A stretch of 5,599 nucleotides of DNA from Chitinophagaceae bacterium (lineage in GTDB: Bacteria; Bacteroidota; Bacteroidia; Chitinophagales; Chitinophagaceae): assembly GCA_009996555.1 (NCBI GenBank), contig JAACZX010000172.1:1-5599 (forward strand), written 5' to 3'. Under the pieces are notes generated by a model, which had not been told where the DNA came from, did no database searches, and saw only the letters and a program-made list of their open reading frames with translations. The translations under genes were made by a program, and so were the position numbers. Below, in pieces: positions 1 to 5,599 of the stretch. Position 1 is the stretch's first letter, and the number at the start of each line of letters is the position of its first letter.

Positions 1-1
1 G

Positions 2-871
2 TTAGATGCAGATACGTATGCCAAGGATAAAGGCAGCACAGTTGCCAAAGTAATTGATGGAAGTTTAGATCAACATACATTAAATGGTATGACGGGCGTT
101 GCAAACATTGGCAGCGATATCAATTGGTGTGGTCATCCAATGGCACAAGCGAATTGGTATGCACTGGGACGGCTTGCATGGAATTACAATTTAAGCAGCG
201 ATGCCATTGCGGATGAATGGTTGCGGATGACGTTTAGTAACGATGCAGTATTTGTTCAATCAACAAAGCAGATCATGTTGCGCAGCAGGGAGATCATGGT
301 TGACTATATGAATCCAATTGGATTACATCATATCATGTCAACAGGCCATCACTATGGTCCTGCTCCCTGGGTGAGCAATCTAAACCGTCCTGAATGGAAT
401 CCTGTTTATTATCACAAGGCAGATAGTATTGCTATTGGTTTCGATCGCACATCAACAGGTAGTAAAGCCATTGAACAATATTTTCCGGAAGCAAGAAAAC
501 AATGGGAAAACATTGCAACAGCTGATGAAAAATATTTACTGTGGTTTCATCATGTTCCCTGGAATTACAAAATGAAAAGTGGCCGCAGTTTATGGAATGA
601 GTTGTGCTATAAATACAATGCGGGTGTTGACAGCGTAAAGTGGATGCAGCGTGAATGGCAGAAGCAACAAACAAAAGTTGATGCACAACGCTTCAAAGAA
701 GTAAGCATGTTGCTGAATGTACAATTGGAAGAAGCAAAGTGGTGGCGTAATGCTTGTTTACTTTATTTCCAAACCTTTTCAAAACAACCGATTCCATCGA
801 ATTACGAACAACCGGATAAAACATTAGACTATTATAAAAGTTTGCGTTTCCCGTTTGCACCGGGCAACTAA
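2..871 (+). CDS. GH67 alpha-glucuronidase, C-terminal part (5' end outside window)
   Basis: The reading frame is open from base 2 to a TAA at 869-871, giving 289 residues; the ATG at 89 is internal, because family-like sequence continues upstream of it. GH67 enzymes are usually about 700 residues, so roughly the last 40% is present. Seen: GVANIGSDINWCGHPMAQAN followed by WYALGRLAWN, EIADEWLRMTF-like IADEWLRMTF, GLHHIMSTGHHYGP, and KYLLWFHHVPWNYKMKSGR, all strongly GH67-like. Family knowledge: GH67 releases (4-O-methyl-)glucuronic acid alpha-1,2-linked to the non-reducing terminal xylose of short xylo-oligosaccharides, and its catalytic carboxylates lie in the central barrel. By length I infer that these lie upstream of the window, so activity cannot be checked here. 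Any signal peptide is also out of view, so its location is unknown. It sits upstream of SDR, GH115 and GH10 genes on the same strand, consistent with glucuronoxylan use. Identification is very secure. Confidence 0.95.
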   Translation, partial: LDADTYAKDKGSTVAKVIDGSLDQHTLNGMTGVANIGSDINWCGHPMAQANWYALGRLAWNYNLSSDAIADEWLRMTFSNDAVFVQSTKQIMLRSREIMVDYMNPIGLHHIMSTGHHYGPAPWVSNLNRPEWNPVYYHKADSIAIGFDRTSTGSKAIEQYFPEARKQWENIATADEKYLLWFHHVPWNYKMKSGRSLWNELCYKYNAGVDSVKWMQREWQKQQTKVDAQRFKEVSMLLNVQLEEAKWWRNACLLYFQTFSKQPIPSNYEQPDKTLDYYKSLRFPFAPGN

Positions 872-872
872 A

Positions 873-895
873 CCCCTATCCCCTGAAGGGGGATA
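873..895. repeat. GC-rich palindromic repeat, copy 1 (hairpin)
   Basis: Bases 877-883 (TATCCCC) pair perfectly with 889-895 (GGGGATA) around the 5-base loop TGAAG, two bases-plus after the GH67 stop codon. The stretch 873-891 is the reverse complement of 980-998 at 18 of 19 positions. Runs of this kind (CCCCTGAAGGGG) stand out sharply in AT-rich surroundings. From general knowledge, similar CCCCTGAAGGGG palindromes recur between genes in some Bacteroidota genomes; I cannot confirm that for this genome. It could act as a transcription terminator or as an RNA-stabilising stem behind GH67, but no T-tract follows directly, so a classic intrinsic terminator is not clearly supported. Confidence 0.75.
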
Positions 896-942
896 AGAGC
901 TGAATTGTTTTAATAGTCTGACTAAATGAATTAATATTATTG

Positions 943-963
943 TTTAACAAACAAATAAAATAA
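943..963 (+). promoter_or_regulatory. A-rich leader directly upstream of the SDR start
   Basis: The 21 bases before the ATG at 964 are nearly all A and T, with no GGAGG-like site. Bacteroidota commonly initiate translation from A-rich, SD-poor leaders, so this supports ATG 964 as the start. A similar A-rich stretch precedes the transporter start at 5533. I could not place a convincing Bacteroidota-type promoter (a -33 TTTG-like box plus TAnnTTTG) in the intergenic region. Confidence 0.4.
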
Positions 964-1734
964 ATGAGTATTCAAAACACCCCTTCAGGGGATGGGGGCA
1001 GAAAAGTAGCAATTGTAACAGGCGGGGGCTCCGGTCTTGGGCTTGCAATTGCTAAGGCATTTACTGCAAACAATATTAAAACAATTATTGTTGGTCGTGA
1101 TGAGGAGAAATTAAAAACGGCAAAGGAAGAATTAGGTGAAAATGGATTTTACAAGGTTTGTGATCTGAGTGATTTGCCAACCATTCCTGCATTGATCGAA
1201 AACATCATTGCTGAATTTGGAAAAGTTGATATCCTGGTAAACAATGCAGGAATCAATCAAAAGAAATTATTTGAAGAAGTTACGGATGAAGAGTTTCAAC
1301 GCATCCTCACAACAAATGTAACAGCTGTGTTCAGCATCAGTCGTGAAGTGGTGAAAGACATGTTGAAGCGTAAAAGCGGTTGCATCATCAACATCAGTTC
1401 AATGGCTGCACAATATGGTTTACCAAAAGTAATTGCCTACAGTGCAAGTAAAACAGCAATTGATGGCATGACGAGAGCAATGGCAGTTGAACTTAGTCCA
1501 AATGGTATTCGTGTAAATGCAATTGCACCAGGGTTCATCTACAGTGCCATGACGGAAAAAGCTTTGAACAGCGATCCTGAACGCAAAGCAAAAGTATTTA
1601 ACCGCACACCAATGGGCCACATGGGACAACCGGAAGATATTGGTGCTGCAGCGTTGTACTTAGCAAGCGATGGCGCCAAATATGTAACCGGTGTGGTACT
1701 GCCTGTTGATGGTGGTAACAGCATTGGTTTTTGA
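964..1734 (+). CDS. Classical SDR-family NAD(P)-dependent oxidoreductase, substrate unknown
   Basis: This 256-residue protein has the normal length of a classical SDR and shows the full set of motifs: cofactor-binding TGGGSGLG at residues 19-26, NNAG at 93-96, and the tetrad N118, S146, Y159 and K163 (YSASK). PGF around 189 and the C-terminal VDGGNSIGF are also typical. An Arg after the second beta strand (GRD, 44-46) hints at NADP(H) preference, a weak inference. It is probably cytoplasmic, as no signal peptide is seen. The closest functional classes by eye are gluconate 5-dehydrogenase, KduD-like and SDR-type D-mannonate oxidoreductase enzymes. Its place between two alpha-glucuronidase genes makes a role in glucuronate or sugar-acid catabolism plausible, but specificity cannot be read from sequence. 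Oddity: residues 6-12 (TPSGDGG) are encoded by a palindromic repeat. No usable start lies between that repeat and the Rossmann fold, so ATG 964 is the best start. Confidence 0.93.
   Translation: MSIQNTPSGDGGRKVAIVTGGGSGLGLAIAKAFTANNIKTIIVGRDEEKLKTAKEELGENGFYKVCDLSDLPTIPALIENIIAEFGKVDILVNNAGINQKKLFEEVTDEEFQRILTTNVTAVFSISREVVKDMLKRKSGCIINISSMAAQYGLPKVIAYSASKTAIDGMTRAMAVELSPNGIRVNAIAPGFIYSAMTEKALNSDPERKAKVFNRTPMGHMGQPEDIGAAALYLASDGAKYVTGVVLPVDGGNSIGF
980..998. repeat. GC-rich palindromic repeat, copy 2, inside the SDR coding sequence
   Basis: Bases 980-991 read CCCCTTCAGGGG, the exact reverse complement of 880-891. Extended to 998, the match to the reverse complement of 873-891 is 18 of 19 bases; the only difference is G at 994 where copy 1 predicts A. 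Alone it can form a 4-bp stem (CCCC/GGGG) with loop TTCA. It lies in frame in the SDR gene and encodes part of the extension before the first beta strand. Its orientation is inverted relative to copy 1, exactly 100 bp away core to core. Confidence 0.8.
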
Positions 1735-1757
1735 TTTATTGAACGAACGATTTAAAC

Positions 1758-1793
1758 CAACCTGTGCTGCGTTGCAGTGAGCAGTACAGGTTG
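1758..1793 (+). terminator. Strong 13-bp hairpin between SDR and GH115 (possible terminator or 5' leader structure)
   Basis: Bases 1758-1770 (CAACCTGTGCTGC) pair with 1781-1793 (GCAGTACAGGTTG) over 13 positions, 12 Watson-Crick and one G-U wobble, around a 10-base loop. It begins 23 bases after the SDR stop codon and ends 11 bases before the GH115 ATG. Only a weak, interrupted T-rich stretch (ATTCTTGTATT) follows, so Rho-independent termination is possible but not clear. The other reading is a structured leader that stabilises the GH115 mRNA or limits ribosome access. The hairpin is seen directly; its function is inferred. Confidence 0.5.
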
Positions 1794-1804
1794 ATTCTTG
1801 TATT

Positions 1805-4363
1805 ATGAAAAAAACGATTTTGCTTGTCGGTCTTTTTTGTGCGTACATACAATTATCGTATGCGCAATTGATTGCAGAAACTGCAAGCCCCTCTTCTATT
1901 GCATTGTCCGGCGCAACAATTCTTGTTGATGCCAATGATCATACTGTTGTAAATAAGGCAGCGCATTTTTTTTCATCCGATATGCAATCGGTTACATTGA
2001 AAGAAAGTGCTGTACAAAACTCCTTTGCTAACTCTAATAAGACTGCCGTTATCATTGGTTCTCTTGACAAATCATCTCTGATTAAACAACTTATTCAGCA
2101 AAAGAAAATAGCGGTTGCCGATCTCAAAGGCAAATGGGAAGCGTATAAAATTCTTACGGTAAAAAATCCATTCAAAGGAATTGATCAGGCCTTGGTTATT
2201 GTTGGCAGCGACAGAAGAGGAACAGCATTCGGCGTATTTGAGTTGAGTAAACAAATTGGTGTATCGCCATGGTATTGGTGGGCAGATGTTCCGGTTCAAA
2301 CAAAAAAAGAAATTTATATCAATGCCAATGCAAGTATTACTGATGCACCCAAAGTAAAATACCGTGGCATTTTTATTAACGATGAAGCACCTGCATTGAG
2401 CAACTGGAGCAAAGAGAAATTCGGTGGCTTCAATTCAAAGTTTTATGCGAAAGTGTTTGAGTTAATGCTTCGTTTAAAATCCAACTATATCTGGCCTGCT
2501 ATGTGGGGCAATGCTTTTTATGATGATGACTCACTCAACATTAAAGTGGCAGATGACTATGCGATTGTGATCGGCACATCACATCACGAACCATTGATGC
2601 GTGCACATGCTGAATGGGCAAAGTATGGCAAAAAACAAAAATGGAATTACGACAGCACCGAAGCCGGGCTAAAAGAATTCTGGAGCACAGGCATGAAGCG
2701 TGCATGGAATGAAAAAATTGTAAGCGTTGGTATGCGTGGCGATGGTGATGAACCGATGAGCAGGGAAACAGCAACAGCATTACTGGAACGCATTGTAAAA
2801 GATCAACGAAAAATTATTGCCGACGTAACCGGTAAACCTGCTGAACAAACACCGCAACTCTGGGCTTTGTATAAAGAAGTGCAGGACTACTACGATAAAG
2901 GGATGCGTGTACCTGATGATGTTACACTGTTGTTGTGCGATGATAACTGGGGTAACATCCGCAAACTTCCAAAAGCTGGAGAGAAACCCCGCAAAGGTGG
3001 CTACGGCATTTATTATCATTTCGATTATGTGGGTGGTCCACGTAATTACAAATGGCTGAACACAAATCCGCTGCCACGTATTTGGGAGCAGATGCATTTA
3101 GCGTATGAGCATCATGTAAAAGATATCTGGATCGTAAACGTGGGCGACATCAAGCCAATGGAATTGCCCATCTCCTTTTTTCTTGATTATGCATGGGATC
3201 CATCTAGAATTGATGCAAACGATATTCAAGCGTACACAGAAAAATGGGCTGCACAACAATTCGGAACAAAACATGCTAAAACCATTGCTGATTTACTTGC
3301 GAAGTATGCCAAGTATAACAGCAGAAGAAAACCCGAGATGCTGGATGACAAAACGTACAGTTTCGTTTATGGCGAATGGGCGCAGGTGGTAAATGATTAC
3401 AACGATTTGCTGAGTAAAGCAGAAGAAATCAATAATCAATTAACGAATGAACAGAAAGATGCCTTCTTTCAACTGGTGCTGCATCCTATTAAAGCCTGTG
3501 CTACTCTCAACGATATGTATTACAACGTAGCGTTGAATAAAGAAGCATTCAAAGAGAAATATGAAACCGCAAATGTGTACGCAGATAAAGTAAAAGAACT
3601 GTATACAAAAGATTCACTCATCACCATCGAGTATCATCAGCTTAACAATGGCAAATGGAATCACATGATGAGTCAAACCCATATTGGTTATACGTACTGG
3701 CAACAGCCGCCTTTCAATAAAATGCCTGCTGTGCAGTATTTACCCGAAGGCACATCATACAAAGATGAGATCATTACCATTGGTAAAGCGCCTCAGGCTG
3801 AATATCCAAAAAATGCAAAGACGAATAGTTTTTTTGAACGCTTTGAAACAGTTTCCATTGAAGCGGCGCATTTCACAAAAGCGAATAACAGCAAAACTAT
3901 TTCATGGAAAGTACTGCCCGATCTTGGAAGAACCGGTGATGCTGTTACAACCGTTCCTGTAACTGCACCGGAGCAACAACCTTCTTCTTCAACTCCTTTC
4001 CTTGAGTATGAAATTTATACCTACAGCAAAGACAGCTTCACCATTCATGCCTACTTCTCTCCTTCTTTGAATTTCTTTAATTCAGAAAACGGTTTACAAT
4101 ATGCCATTTCTGTTGATGATGAAGCGCCGCAGATCATCAGCCTGAACAAAGAAGATAAAAACAGCATCAGCGGCATCTGGAACAAATGGGTGGGCGAAAA
4201 TATCATCATCAAAACAAGCAGGCACAAAATCAGCACTCCCGGTAAGCATGTGATCAAATACTGGATGGTGAACAGTGGTGTGGTACTGCAGAAAATTGTA
4301 GCCGACTTTGGTGGCATGAAAAAATCCTATCTCGGTCCGCCTGAAACAAAAATCAACAACTGA
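1805..4363 (+). CDS. Secreted GH115 xylan alpha-1,2-glucuronidase
   Basis: This 852-residue protein matches the GH115 family in length and layout. Residues 1-20 form a signal peptide (KK, hydrophobic core, SYA before Q21), implying export, probably to the periplasm. The N-terminal domain holds GSDRRGTAFG (134-143) and SPWYWWADVPV (154-164). The catalytic region includes RGIFINDEAP (187-196), MRGDGDEP (310-317) and CDDNWGN (378-384). From memory, the BoAgu115A active-site residues D332, E375, D396, N398, H422 and Y425 map here at a constant offset of 17 to D315, E358, D379, N381, H405 and Y408, so the site looks intact. A beta-rich GH115 C-terminal domain spans about 683-845, with GVVLQKIVADFGG near its end. 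Family role: removal of (4-O-methyl-)glucuronic acid from internal as well as terminal xylose units of xylan. ATG 1805 is fixed by the signal peptide. GH10 follows after 28 bp, suggesting co-transcription. Confidence 0.95.
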   Translation: MKKTILLVGLFCAYIQLSYAQLIAETASPSSIALSGATILVDANDHTVVNKAAHFFSSDMQSVTLKESAVQNSFANSNKTAVIIGSLDKSSLIKQLIQQKKIAVADLKGKWEAYKILTVKNPFKGIDQALVIVGSDRRGTAFGVFELSKQIGVSPWYWWADVPVQTKKEIYINANASITDAPKVKYRGIFINDEAPALSNWSKEKFGGFNSKFYAKVFELMLRLKSNYIWPAMWGNAFYDDDSLNIKVADDYAIVIGTSHHEPLMRAHAEWAKYGKKQKWNYDSTEAGLKEFWSTGMKRAWNEKIVSVGMRGDGDEPMSRETATALLERIVKDQRKIIADVTGKPAEQTPQLWALYKEVQDYYDKGMRVPDDVTLLLCDDNWGNIRKLPKAGEKPRKGGYGIYYHFDYVGGPRNYKWLNTNPLPRIWEQMHLAYEHHVKDIWIVNVGDIKPMELPISFFLDYAWDPSRIDANDIQAYTEKWAAQQFGTKHAKTIADLLAKYAKYNSRRKPEMLDDKTYSFVYGEWAQVVNDYNDLLSKAEEINNQLTNEQKDAFFQLVLHPIKACATLNDMYYNVALNKEAFKEKYETANVYADKVKELYTKDSLITIEYHQLNNGKWNHMMSQTHIGYTYWQQPPFNKMPAVQYLPEGTSYKDEIITIGKAPQAEYPKNAKTNSFFERFETVSIEAAHFTKANNSKTISWKVLPDLGRTGDAVTTVPVTAPEQQPSSSTPFLEYEIYTYSKDSFTIHAYFSPSLNFFNSENGLQYAISVDDEAPQIISLNKEDKNSISGIWNKWVGENIIIKTSRHKISTPGKHVIKYWMVNSGVVLQKIVADFGGMKKSYLGPPETKINN

Positions 4364-4391
4364 TCATTCAACTACTGATAAAACGAAGATT

Positions 4392-5504
4392 ATGAAAAAG
4401 TTCATTTTAAAAATTACTGCAGCCGGAGCAATACTTGCCTCCTTTGCTTATTGCAGCAACACAAAACAAATAACCGGTTTTGCTACATCGTTAAAAGATG
4501 CCTACAAAAATGACTTTCTCATTGGCACTGCATTAAACACACAACAGATTGAAGAAAAAGATCTGAAAGCTGATGCGCTTATCAAACAACAGTTTAATGC
4601 CGTTACACCGGAGAATATTATGAAAGCGGAGATCATCCATCCACAATGGGATAAATATAATTTCGATCTTGCGGATAAGATTGTTGCTTATGGCACTAAG
4701 AACAATATAAAAGTGAATGGTCATACACTCATCTGGCATAGTCAATTGCCCGCATTTGCAAGAAGAATTAAAGATGTTGATTCGTTTAAAACATTTTTCA
4801 CCGATCATATTAATACAGTTGCGGGTCGTTACAGTGGAAAAATCTTTTCTTGGGATGTGGTGAATGAAGCCTTGAATGAAGATGGCACCATGCGTAAATC
4901 GATCTTCTTAGATAAAATGGGTGATGGCTTTGTAACGGAAGCTTTTCGCTTAACAGAAAAAGCATCCCCGGGTACTGAGCTTTATTACAACGATTACAAT
5001 AATGAACAACCCAAAAAACGTGAAGGCTGTATTGCACTCGTTAAAAAAGTACAGGCTGCCGGTGTGCGTATTGATGGCGTGGGTATACAAGGTCACTGGC
5101 ATTTAGGCCGTGTGCCGTTCAAGGATATTGAAGAAAGTATTCTTGCTTATCATGCATTGGGTTTAAAAGTGATGATCACTGAGCTGGATATTGAAATGCT
5201 GCCCCGCAATTTTCAGGGAGCAGATGTAAACCAACGCCAGGCTTCTAATCCTGCGTTGAATCCTTATGCAAATGGCATCCCCGATAGTTTGTTGCAACAG
5301 CAGGCAACTGATTACGCTAACCTCTTCAAACTGTTTTTAAAACACAAGGATAAAATTACACGTGTTACCTTCTGGGGTGTGAACGATGGACAAAGCTGGT
5401 TGAATGGATGGCCTATTCCCGGACGTACAAATTATCCGTTACTCTTCGATCGTGCATTTAATCCAAAGCCTGCCTATCATGCAGTGATGGCGTTAAAGAA
5501 ATAA
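4392..5504 (+). CDS. GH10 endo-beta-1,4-xylanase, exported (possible lipoprotein)
   Basis: This 370-residue, single-domain GH10 enzyme hydrolyses internal beta-1,4 bonds of xylan with retention. Seen: TPENIMKAE with E74-N75, VNGHTLIWHSQLP (108-120, with H111, W115 and H116), WDVVNEAL (154-161) with acid/base E159, GIQGHWH ending at H237, ITELDIEML with nucleophile E264, and TFWGVNDGQSW near 326-336. All expected catalytic elements are present, and there is no room for a carbohydrate-binding module. The N-terminus has KK, a hydrophobic stretch and Cys21 followed by SNTK, suggesting a lipoprotein, but Tyr at -1 and Phe at -3 make the lipobox poor; export itself is likely. The next gene starts 28 bp downstream. 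GH10 products typically carry glucuronate on the non-reducing terminal xylose, which is the substrate of GH67, encoded upstream. The family call is very secure; surface or periplasmic placement is not. Confidence 0.96.
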   Translation: MKKFILKITAAGAILASFAYCSNTKQITGFATSLKDAYKNDFLIGTALNTQQIEEKDLKADALIKQQFNAVTPENIMKAEIIHPQWDKYNFDLADKIVAYGTKNNIKVNGHTLIWHSQLPAFARRIKDVDSFKTFFTDHINTVAGRYSGKIFSWDVVNEALNEDGTMRKSIFLDKMGDGFVTEAFRLTEKASPGTELYYNDYNNEQPKKREGCIALVKKVQAAGVRIDGVGIQGHWHLGRVPFKDIEESILAYHALGLKVMITELDIEMLPRNFQGADVNQRQASNPALNPYANGIPDSLLQQQATDYANLFKLFLKHKDKITRVTFWGVNDGQSWLNGWPIPGRTNYPLLFDRAFNPKPAYHAVMALKK

Positions 5505-5532
5505 ACCACTTACAGCTTATTAAAACCAAAAC

Positions 5533-5599
5533 ATGGAATCTTCTCAAAAACTTTCAGTCGTTGAAAAAATCGGTTACAGCCTGGGCGATCTTGCTGCCA
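5533..5599 (+). CDS. Probable GPH-family (MelB-like) sugar:cation symporter, N-terminal fragment
   Basis: An ATG at 5533, 28 bp after the GH10 stop and preceded by an A-rich leader, opens a frame that stays open to the window end (22 full codons). The peptide MESSQKLSVVEKIGYSLGDL, then AA, matches the usual start of glycoside-pentoside-hexuronide:cation symporters, where a short cytoplasmic tail and K(I)GYGLGDLA-like motif precede the first membrane helix. Family members import di- and oligosaccharides, pentosides or uronides with H+ or Na+. Given the neighbours, a xylo-oligosaccharide, aldouronate or glucuronate importer is likely, but only about 5% of the protein is visible, so the substrate is a guess from context. 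Confidence 0.75.
   Translation, partial: MESSQKLSVVEKIGYSLGDLAA

Noticed and set aside
432..686. Antisense open frame of 84 codons opposite GH67
   Set aside because: It is opposite a well-conserved GH67 region, has Cys/His-rich low-plausibility composition and no recognisable domain; it is a shadow of the real gene.
877..895. Start of a CRISPR array or transposon end
   Set aside because: Only two short inverted copies exist, with no regular spacers, no transposase and no target-site duplication visible.
901..963. Possible Bacteroidota promoter upstream of the SDR (TATTATTG at 935-942 as a -7-like box)
   Set aside because: The only upstream TTG (905-907) is 27 bases away, too far for the usual spacing, and AT-rich DNA gives such matches by chance.
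1660..1935. Antisense open frame spanning the SDR end, the intergenic hairpin and the GH115 start
   Set aside because: It overlaps two secure genes on the other strand, has no family-like motif and gains length only because the gap is short.
1966..1973. Run of eight T in GH115 (also A7 at 1808-1814) as a phase-variable tract
   Set aside because: The frame is intact across both, runs of this length are common in AT-rich genes, and nothing else suggests switching.
2780..3097. Antisense open frame of 105 codons opposite GH115
   Set aside because: It lies opposite the GH115 catalytic motifs, whose conservation explains the open frame; there is no independent coding signal.
3183..3392. Alternate-frame + strand open frames within GH115 (also 3684-3962)
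   Set aside because: Both are embedded in the intact GH115 frame and encode no recognisable protein.

Overview
This window looks like part of a glucuronoxylan-degradation locus from a member of the Bacteroidota. A Chitinophagaceae-like relative is my best guess, but that is inference. Supporting signs are the moderately AT-rich composition, A-rich leaders without clear Shine-Dalgarno sites, the close-packed same-strand gene order, and family combinations typical of Bacteroidota polysaccharide loci. All five genes are on the + strand. No RNA gene, CRISPR array, transposase or SusC/SusD pair is visible.

Layout: (1) 2-871, the C-terminal 289 residues of a GH67 alpha-glucuronidase, cut by the window start. 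(2) 872-963, a short intergenic stretch with a GC-rich palindromic repeat and an A-rich leader. (3) 964-1734, a complete classical short-chain dehydrogenase/reductase (SDR); its first residues are encoded by a second, inverted copy of the same repeat. (4) 1735-1804, a gap holding a 13-bp hairpin. (5) 1805-4363, a complete secreted GH115 alpha-glucuronidase. (6) 4392-5504, a complete GH10 endo-beta-1,4-xylanase. (7) 5533-5599, the first 22 codons of a probable GPH-family (MelB-like) sugar:cation symporter, cut by the window end.

The genes fit one pathway. GH10 cuts the xylan backbone. GH115 can remove (4-O-methyl-)glucuronic acid side groups from internal positions. GH67 removes the same group from the non-reducing end of the short aldouronic acids that GH10 leaves. 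The GPH symporter would import the sugars or uronates. The SDR may act in uronate or sugar-acid metabolism, but its substrate cannot be read from sequence. GH115, GH10 and the transporter are each separated by only 28 bp and are probably co-transcribed.

I did not find a wholly new system. The most unusual feature is the pair of inverted repeat copies (18 of 19 bases match) flanking the SDR start, one of them translated as part of the enzyme. Next is the hairpin ending 11 bases before the GH115 start codon.
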